A stretch of DNA of 9,839 nucleotides, from contig JAISAX010000199.1 in the NCBI GenBank assembly GCA_031266495.1, positions 1 to 9,839 of the forward strand, read 5' to 3'. Both the position numbers and the translations under genes were made by a program. The notes beneath the pieces are model-generated. The model was not told the DNA's origin and ran no database searches. It was given only the letters and a program-made list of their open reading frames with translations. This document shows, one piece after another, positions 5,704 through 9,839 of this stretch. Positions within the stretch are counted from its first letter, which is position 1. Each line of letters starts with the position of its first letter. The stretch is from Opitutaceae bacterium. Its GTDB lineage: Bacteria > Verrucomicrobiota > Verrucomicrobiae > Opitutales > Opitutaceae.

Positions 5704-6762
5704 TCAGGGGGCTTTTTTGATGGACGCCGCCGCTTTTCGCATGGAGGCGCCCTCCTGCCATTCACCTCGCACCAGCGTGTCGAGCGGCGACGCGGGCACG
5801 CCGCGCTCGTCCATGTGCTCCATGCGCACCAGATGATCGACGGCGGCGGTTCCCACCCGGTCCACCCGCTCCCGAATGCCGGCAAACGCCTGTTCCTTGC
5901 CCGTCGAAACCAGGGCGACGTCCACGTCGTCCGGGCAGCGCAAGTCCAGGGCCGCCGAGAGCCGGTTGACCCAGAATCCCCGCTCCGTGACGATCGCGTC
6001 CGGCCGGTTTTCCCGCCACCAGCTTTGTAACAATTTGTCGGATACAGGATTGGTGAAGACAAACGGTTCCAGGCGCTCCTCCCGCGCCCATTGCCGGCGC
6101 GCCGTCAGGTAGCCGCCCAGCCACCGCTCGCCGGTGATTTCCACGAGGCGGCGCTCCAGCATCAGGCCGATGCGCCGCCGGCCCGCCTCGCGGAGTTTGC
6201 GCACGGCCAGCATCATGTTGTAGAACTGGTCGTTGGTGATGAGGTTGAGCCGGGGCCAGCCCACGCTGCGGCTCACCGAAACCGCGGAGTAGCGCGCCCA
6301 GTCCAGCTCCAGCCGCGAAGTCGCGCTGAACTGCGGTGCCACGATCAGGTTGCGCACGCCGCGCGCGGTCAGCACCCGGTCCAGGCTCGCCGCCGTCGGC
6401 GTCTCGGTTTCCCCGATACGATATACCTCCAGGTGATAGCCCAGTTCGCGGGCCCGTTGCGCCGCGCCCTCGAACAGCCTCTCGTGGGCCGCAGGCCGCT
6501 TCGGGGAGGATCCCGTCCGTCTCTGGTAGCCGTCGATCCAGGCGATCATGCCGTGAAACGTCATTCGCTGCCGTTGCATCCGATAGGCGCTGAGCGCCGA
6601 AACCATCGGGTCGGGTGTGTAGCCCATCTCGCGGGCCAGCTTTTGGATGTGTTCGCGAGTGGCCGGCGCCAGCTTGGGGTGATTGCGCAGGGCGCGGGCC
6701 ACCGTGGTGTAATGGACGCCTGCCGCGGCAGCGATGTGGCGGACGGTGATGCGCGAATTCAT
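5704..6762 (-). CDS. LacI-family transcriptional regulator
   Basis: A 352-residue protein. Residues 4-50 are a LacI-type helix-turn-helix: TVRHIAAAAGVHYTTVARAL is the recognition unit, followed by KLAREMGYTPDP. The hinge region reads MVSALSAYRM instead of the classical ARSL-type hinge. Residues from about 70 to 330 form the periplasmic-binding-protein-like sugar sensor (FHGMIAWIDGYQ, LFEGAAQRARELGYHLEVYRI, VRNLIVAPQ, WLGGYLTARRQW, DVDVALVST). The start is the ATG at 6762, placing the HTH at the N-terminus; an upstream in-frame GTG at 6816 would add 18 residues unlike the family. The gene is divergent from the GH10 gene across 92 bp, so it probably regulates that gene in response to a plant-polysaccharide sugar. 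The ligand is unknown. Confidence 0.93.
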   Translation of the reverse strand: MNSRITVRHIAAAAGVHYTTVARALRNHPKLAPATREHIQKLAREMGYTPDPMVSALSAYRMQRQRMTFHGMIAWIDGYQRRTGSSPKRPAAHERLFEGAAQRARELGYHLEVYRIGETETPTAASLDRVLTARGVRNLIVAPQFSATSRLELDWARYSAVSVSRSVGWPRLNLITNDQFYNMMLAVRKLREAGRRRIGLMLERRLVEITGERWLGGYLTARRQWAREERLEPFVFTNPVSDKLLQSWWRENRPDAIVTERGFWVNRLSAALDLRCPDDVDVALVSTGKEQAFAGIRERVDRVGTAAVDHLVRMEHMDERGVPASPLDTLVRGEWQEGASMRKAAASIKKAP

Positions 6763-6780
6763 GCGGGACGGGATGGGTGA

Positions 6781-6794
6781 TGCTACAATGTGCA
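6781..6794 (+). promoter_or_regulatory. Extended -10 promoter of the GH10 gene with overlapping candidate operator
   Basis: TGC directly precedes TACAAT (6784-6789), which gives an extended -10 box matching five of six consensus positions; no good -35 is seen. The 14 bases TGCTACAATGTGCA are a near-palindrome (TGC-ACA-A-TGT-GCA with one inserted T). Repressor binding there would cover the -10 box. TGCGCT is also repeated directly at 6801-6806 and 6825-6830. Confidence 0.4.
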
Positions 6795-6854
6795 ATAAGG
6801 TGCGCTTCCCTCTCACGGCAAGACTGCGCTAACAGATTGCCCGGTCTTTCCACC

Positions 6855-8708
6855 ATGATCCGTCCCCGTCACCTGCCCGTCTCCCGTTTGTTCGCCTGCG
6901 CGCCGTTCCTTTGCGCCTTCGTCACGTTGACCGTCGGCGATCTTTTCGGGGAACCCGTCCCCGGGCAAATTTTGCTGGATGAAACCGATTATCCGTCTTT
7001 TGCCGTGACGGGGGAGGGGGCCTCTCGCGTGACCGCCGTGGCCGGCGTATCTTCCAGAGGGCGTATCCTGAAAATAACAACCGCCGCCGCCGGCGATTCC
7101 TTCCCCAGGGTTCGCGCCACGCTTCGCCACGCGACGCCGCTGGCCCGGGGCGAGATCCTCCATGCGCGCTTTCTCATGCGCACCACGGACAGCGCGCGCG
7201 AATCCGGCGAGGGCGCGACCCAATTCGAACTCCAGGACTCCGTCACGTTCTCCATCTCCGGCCAGTACTCCGCCCGGGCCGTCGGCCAATGGAGGGAGTT
7301 TAACGTGCCCCTGCGCCTCGTTCGCGAATGCCCGCCCGGACGCGCCGTCGTCAATTTCCGCGTCGGCGACCGTCCCCAGACCATCGAAATCTCGGACCTG
7401 CGCGTCGTTCGCCCGCAACCCGCCGTCACGGACATAAAGACGCTTCCGGCGACCCCGGTGCAGGCCGGCTACGAAGGCTCCGAACCCGGAGCACCCTGGC
7501 GCGCCGCGGCCCGTGAACGCATCGAGCGCCATCGCCGTTCGCCGCTGGCCGTGGCCGTGGTGGACGGCGCGGGTTCGCCCGTATCCGGCATCGAGATACA
7601 CGTTTCGCAGCGGCGCCACGCCTATCGTTTCGGGGCGGCGGTCCGCGCCGGCCTCATCGCGGCGGAGACTCCGGAGGGCGAACGTTACCGCGCCACGATT
7701 TCCCGGCACTTTAACACCGTCACCCTCGAAAACGACCTCAAGTGGGAACGCTGGCTGGGCGACTCCGCCACGCCACTGGCCGCCGCCCGCTGGTGCCGCG
7801 ACAACGGCATCGACCTTCGCGGACACACCCTGCTCTGGCCTACCAAGACCCGCCTGCCCGGCCGTTTCGGCGGCGTCGCCGGAGATCCGGATGCGCTCCG
7901 TGCCGTGCTCGAAGGCCACATCACCGACATCGCCGGCCGCACCTCGCCTCTCGTCCGCGTGTGGGACGTCGTGAACGAACCGTTCCGCAACCACGATTTT
8001 ATGGATGTGCTCGGATACGGCGTCATGGCCGACTGGTTTCGCGTCGCCCGCCGCGCCGCCCCCGAGGCGCGCCTCTATCTCAACGACTATGGCATCATCA
8101 CAGGAGGCGGCATGGACAGCCAGCACCAGGCTCATTACGAACGCCTCGCCGGCGACCTCATCTCCGCCGGCGCGCCGCTCGACGGATTCGGGTTCCAGGC
8201 TCATTTCGACCGCATTCTGACGCCCCCCGCCCGCGTGCTCGACATCCTTGACCGGTTCGCGCGCCTCCAGCGCGAGATGGAAATCACCGAATACAGCACG
8301 CAGGTCGAAGACCCCGCCCTCGCCGCCGACTATCTGCGCGACATGCTCACCGTTTTTTACAGCCATCCCTCCACCACGGGCTTCATCCTGTGGAGTTTCA
8401 TAAAAAATTCCGGCTTTCGCAGCACGACCTGGCTTCAGGATTCCGACGGCAATCCCGGCTCCGCCGGGCGCGTCTGGCACGATCTCATCTACAAACAATG
8501 GTGGACCGACGCGCATCTGGTTTCCGCCGCGGACGGCTCCGCGACCACGCCCGCCACGCACGGGAGGCACCTCGTCACCGTGCGCTCCGGCGGACTTGGC
8601 GAAGTCTCCGCCACCGTCGATGTTCCGCCCGGCGGAGCGTCCGTCCGTATCACGATACCGGATGCAACTGCCGCCGTTGCGCACGGCAAGGGAGACAATG
8701 AAACCTGA
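6855..8708 (+). CDS. Secreted GH10 family endo-beta-1,4-xylanase-like enzyme
   Basis: This 617-residue protein probably cleaves beta-1,4-xylan or a related beta-glycan outside the cytoplasm. A signal peptide spans about residues 1-32 (basic start, then LFACAPFLCAFVTLTV). Residues about 38-190 look like a beta-sandwich, carbohydrate-binding-like module. The GH10 barrel runs from about 215 to 555. It has LENDLKWE (291-298), RGHTLLW (322-328), WDVVNEP with the likely acid/base E375, LYLNDYG (407-413) and EITEYS with the likely nucleophile E479. A Gly/Ser-rich tail rich in beta strands follows (about 570-603). Deviations from common GH10 are LLWP where a His usually follows Trp, ITEYS for ITELD, and WSFIKNS near the end. 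I prefer the ATG at 6855 over the in-frame GTG at 6777 because it starts the signal peptide. It is divergent from the LacI gene and probably controlled by it. Confidence 0.93.
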   Translation: MIRPRHLPVSRLFACAPFLCAFVTLTVGDLFGEPVPGQILLDETDYPSFAVTGEGASRVTAVAGVSSRGRILKITTAAAGDSFPRVRATLRHATPLARGEILHARFLMRTTDSARESGEGATQFELQDSVTFSISGQYSARAVGQWREFNVPLRLVRECPPGRAVVNFRVGDRPQTIEISDLRVVRPQPAVTDIKTLPATPVQAGYEGSEPGAPWRAAARERIERHRRSPLAVAVVDGAGSPVSGIEIHVSQRRHAYRFGAAVRAGLIAAETPEGERYRATISRHFNTVTLENDLKWERWLGDSATPLAAARWCRDNGIDLRGHTLLWPTKTRLPGRFGGVAGDPDALRAVLEGHITDIAGRTSPLVRVWDVVNEPFRNHDFMDVLGYGVMADWFRVARRAAPEARLYLNDYGIITGGGMDSQHQAHYERLAGDLISAGAPLDGFGFQAHFDRILTPPARVLDILDRFARLQREMEITEYSTQVEDPALAADYLRDMLTVFYSHPSTTGFILWSFIKNSGFRSTTWLQDSDGNPGSAGRVWHDLIYKQWWTDAHLVSAADGSATTPATHGRHLVTVRSGGLGEVSATVDVPPGGASVRITIPDATAAVAHGKGDNET

Positions 8709-8742
8709 TGAAAACCGCCCTTCGCACCTCCATGCTCACTAA

Positions 8743-8769
8743 ACACCCGACCCTATCGGGATTTGGTGT
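8743..8769. terminator. Hairpin between the GH10 gene and the small minus-strand gene
   Basis: CCCGA (8746-8750) pairs with TCGGG (8756-8760). Alternatively ACACC (8743-8747) pairs with GGTGT (8765-8769). The stop codon of the ribbon-helix-helix gene lies in the loop. Two genes converge here, so a bidirectional terminator is plausible, but no good T-run follows on either side. Confidence 0.3.
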
Positions 8770-8998
8770 CTTTGCCGCCGCTGCCCAACAAAATGTCCGT
8801 GCTCGTAGCGTAAATGGCGCGTTGTTGCACCGCCTGACGAAGAACGCGCCGGATATACTGTGCCTTGGACAAATCGGAAAGGCGCGAAAGCTCATCCACC
8901 GCCTCATCAATGTAGGCGGGCAAAACAACCTGAAATTTGACATTGTTTTCGCCGATGGATTTGCGGGCCACACGAGCGATCTCCCAATAACGGCACAT
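8753..8998 (-). CDS. Small ribbon-helix-helix-like DNA-binding protein
   Basis: An 81-residue protein. NVKFQVVLP (residues 18-26) fits the DNA-contacting beta strand, IDEAVDELSRLSDLS helix A and SKAQYIRRVLRQAVQQRA helix B of a CopG/Arc-type ribbon-helix-helix fold. This class includes antitoxins and small repressors; no partner toxin gene is seen beside it. Third codon positions are GC-rich, which supports real coding. The ATG at 8998 is the first start in this frame, but the frame stays open upstream to a stop at 9056-9058 and reads protein-like there (SSKPNFLEV directly before the Met). An ATG at 9054 in another frame would join it if one base were added in the T4 run at 9043-9046. The native start may therefore be upstream, with a frameshift or sequencing error. 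It converges with the GH10 gene and is divergent from the pseudopilin gene. Confidence 0.7.
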   Translation of the reverse strand: MCRYWEIARVARKSIGENNVKFQVVLPAYIDEAVDELSRLSDLSKAQYIRRVLRQAVQQRAIYATSTDILLGSGGKDTKSR

Positions 8999-9063
8999 GA
9001 CTTCCAGAAAATTGGGCTTGCTACTCTGATTATCCTTACCTGTTTTGGTTGCATTTTAGTTGT

Positions 9064-9076
9064 TTAATCGAATTAA
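9064..9076. promoter_or_regulatory. 13-bp palindrome in the divergent region, candidate operator
   Basis: TTAAT-CGA-ATTAA is a perfect 5-bp dyad around three bases. It lies between the ribbon-helix-helix gene and the pseudopilin gene, where such a protein could repress either. Evidence is positional only. Confidence 0.3.
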
Positions 9077-9094
9077 TCCCCTTTTTACCCATCC

Positions 9095-9839
9095 ATGAAA
9101 ACCGAATCGTATCCCGTCCAGGCATCTCCCCGCGCCTTCACTCTGGTCGAGTTGCTCACCGTCATCGCCATCATCGGCATCCTGGCCGGTATCCTGATAC
9201 CGACGGTTTCGAGTGTGCGCGTATCGGCCCGCGCCGCCCGCAGCCTCCAGCAAATGCGCCAGATTGGCATGGCGCTCGAACTTTACGCCAACGACAACAA
9301 ATTCCGGTATCCCGCGGTGTCGGTCAGCAGCAGCCCGTGGATGCGCAATCCGGATTTCGTGGCTTGCCTGCCGACTCGAAAAAGCGGCTCCACAGAGGTG
9401 GCGGATTACGAGGACAGCGTTTTCGCATGTCCCAACGCGAAAAGCGCCGGCGGCTCTGCGAAGGTGCGCCGCGCCTACTCCGCCGCCGGCTCCATGTTTG
9501 GTATCAGCGGCGCCACTACCGCGACGAACACGACCAAACAGCGGGCGCTCTCCGATATCAGGACGCCCAAGACCGCTCCGCTCCTCTTCGATGCGATTCC
9601 CGGATCGACCGGACTTTGCCGCGATGGCACGGATTGGGACCGCGTTTCCCCCGATCTCGCCAACTCCACCCTGACCGGCAACACCTACATCGACTATCGC
9701 CAGAAGGACAAAGCGCATTTCCTCTTCTGCGACTACTCCGTTCGCGCCTTCACCCCGGCGCAGGCCCCCGCCGCCTTTCCCGATGCCGCCACGTGGACCG
9801 GCCTCAAATCACCCGGCCGGGGGGGGGGGGGGGCGGGGG
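9095..9839 (+). CDS. Prepilin-type pseudopilin (N-methylation domain protein), 3' end cut
   Basis: The frame is open from the ATG at 9095 to the window end (248 codons) and no stop is reached. Residues 14-38 carry the type IV prepilin/pseudopilin signature AFTLVELLTVIAIIGILAG: cleavage is expected after Ala14, then Phe15 with Glu at mature position 5, and a hydrophobic helix to about 38. Ala at -1 departs from the usual Gly. A helix (QQMRQIGMALELYANDNKFRYP) follows, then a globular part with the FACP segment and a late KAHFLFCDYSVRAF motif. That motif resembles the VLFxDGHV-like end of type II secretion GspG/DUF1559-like pseudopilins. Processing needs a prepilin peptidase encoded elsewhere. 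Position after the GH10 gene fits surface assembly or polysaccharide handling, but that is inference. Residues 242 onward are encoded by a G15 tract. The true C-terminus probably lies close to it. Confidence 0.88.
   Translation, partial: MKTESYPVQASPRAFTLVELLTVIAIIGILAGILIPTVSSVRVSARAARSLQQMRQIGMALELYANDNKFRYPAVSVSSSPWMRNPDFVACLPTRKSGSTEVADYEDSVFACPNAKSAGGSAKVRRAYSAAGSMFGISGATTATNTTKQRALSDIRTPKTAPLLFDAIPGSTGLCRDGTDWDRVSPDLANSTLTGNTYIDYRQKDKAHFLFCDYSVRAFTPAQAPAAFPDAATWTGLKSPGRGGGGAG
9819..9833. repeat. G15 homopolymer at the window end
   Basis: Fifteen G, then C and five G to the end. It is in frame as Gly codons in the pseudopilin tail. The sequence ends here, so this may be an assembly break at an unreadable tract; the length is uncertain. 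Confidence 0.85.

Noticed and set aside
6763..6816. GTG start for the LacI regulator
   Set aside because: It would put 18 extra residues before a helix-turn-helix that normally begins at the N-terminus, and it overlaps the GH10 promoter region.
6813..8684. 623-codon open frame antisense to the GH10 gene
   Set aside because: It mirrors a secure gene with signal peptide and catalytic motifs. Long antisense frames are expected in GC-rich DNA, and its product shows no recognisable motif.
8708..9067. 119-codon plus-strand frame after the GH10 gene
   Set aside because: It is opposite the ribbon-helix-helix frame, which shows a recognisable fold pattern and better codon use. It lacks a domain and ends in a chance hydrophobic stretch.
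1..9839. CRISPR array, tRNA, rRNA, transposase or prophage genes
   Set aside because: No regularly spaced repeats, cloverleaf-like stretch or mobile-element protein motifs were seen.

Overview
The window looks like a high-GC chromosomal segment from a bacterium with a versatile polysaccharide-degrading lifestyle. My best guess is an Opitutaceae-like member of Verrucomicrobiota. This rests on the style of the LacI regulator, the GH10 enzyme with atypical active-site motifs, the pseudopilin with Ala before the cleavage site, and the GC-rich coding bias. No ribosomal RNA marker is present, so the assignment is inference.

Layout: 1-741 (minus) is the N-terminal 247 codons of mnmG, cut by the window start. 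742-1035 is an AT-rich intergenic stretch with a 10-bp tandem array and a 29-bp imperfect inverted repeat. 1036-2436 (minus) is complete mnmE. MnmE and MnmG form the complex that modifies U34 of certain tRNAs, and here they lie in one orientation as a probable pair. 2437-2873 is a 437-bp divergent, gene-free region with a G-rich block, a strong hairpin, a 10-bp tandem array and two further inverted repeats. The last inverted repeat sits just upstream of a good promoter for a LysR-type regulator at 2874-3776 (plus). 3922-5484 (plus) is a membrane-embedded, processive-type family 2 glycosyltransferase. 5485-5703 is a convergent spacer with a C18 homopolymer.

The right part is a polysaccharide-utilisation cluster. 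A LacI-family regulator (5704-6762, minus) is divergent, across 92 bp, from a secreted GH10 xylanase-like enzyme (6855-8708, plus). A small ribbon-helix-helix protein (8753-8998, minus) follows, with signs of a frameshifted 5' end. A prepilin-type pseudopilin (9095 onward, plus) runs off the window end inside a G15 tract. The LacI protein probably controls the GH10 gene.

A theme not explained by the genes is GC-rich simple sequence. There are G10, C18 and G15 homopolymers, and a G-quadruplex-like block whose 17-base core is identical in mnmE and in the glycosyltransferase gene and partly repeated between genes. Matching low-complexity, in-frame inserts occur in MnmG, MnmE and the glycosyltransferase. 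I see no CRISPR array, tRNA, rRNA, transposase or integrase.
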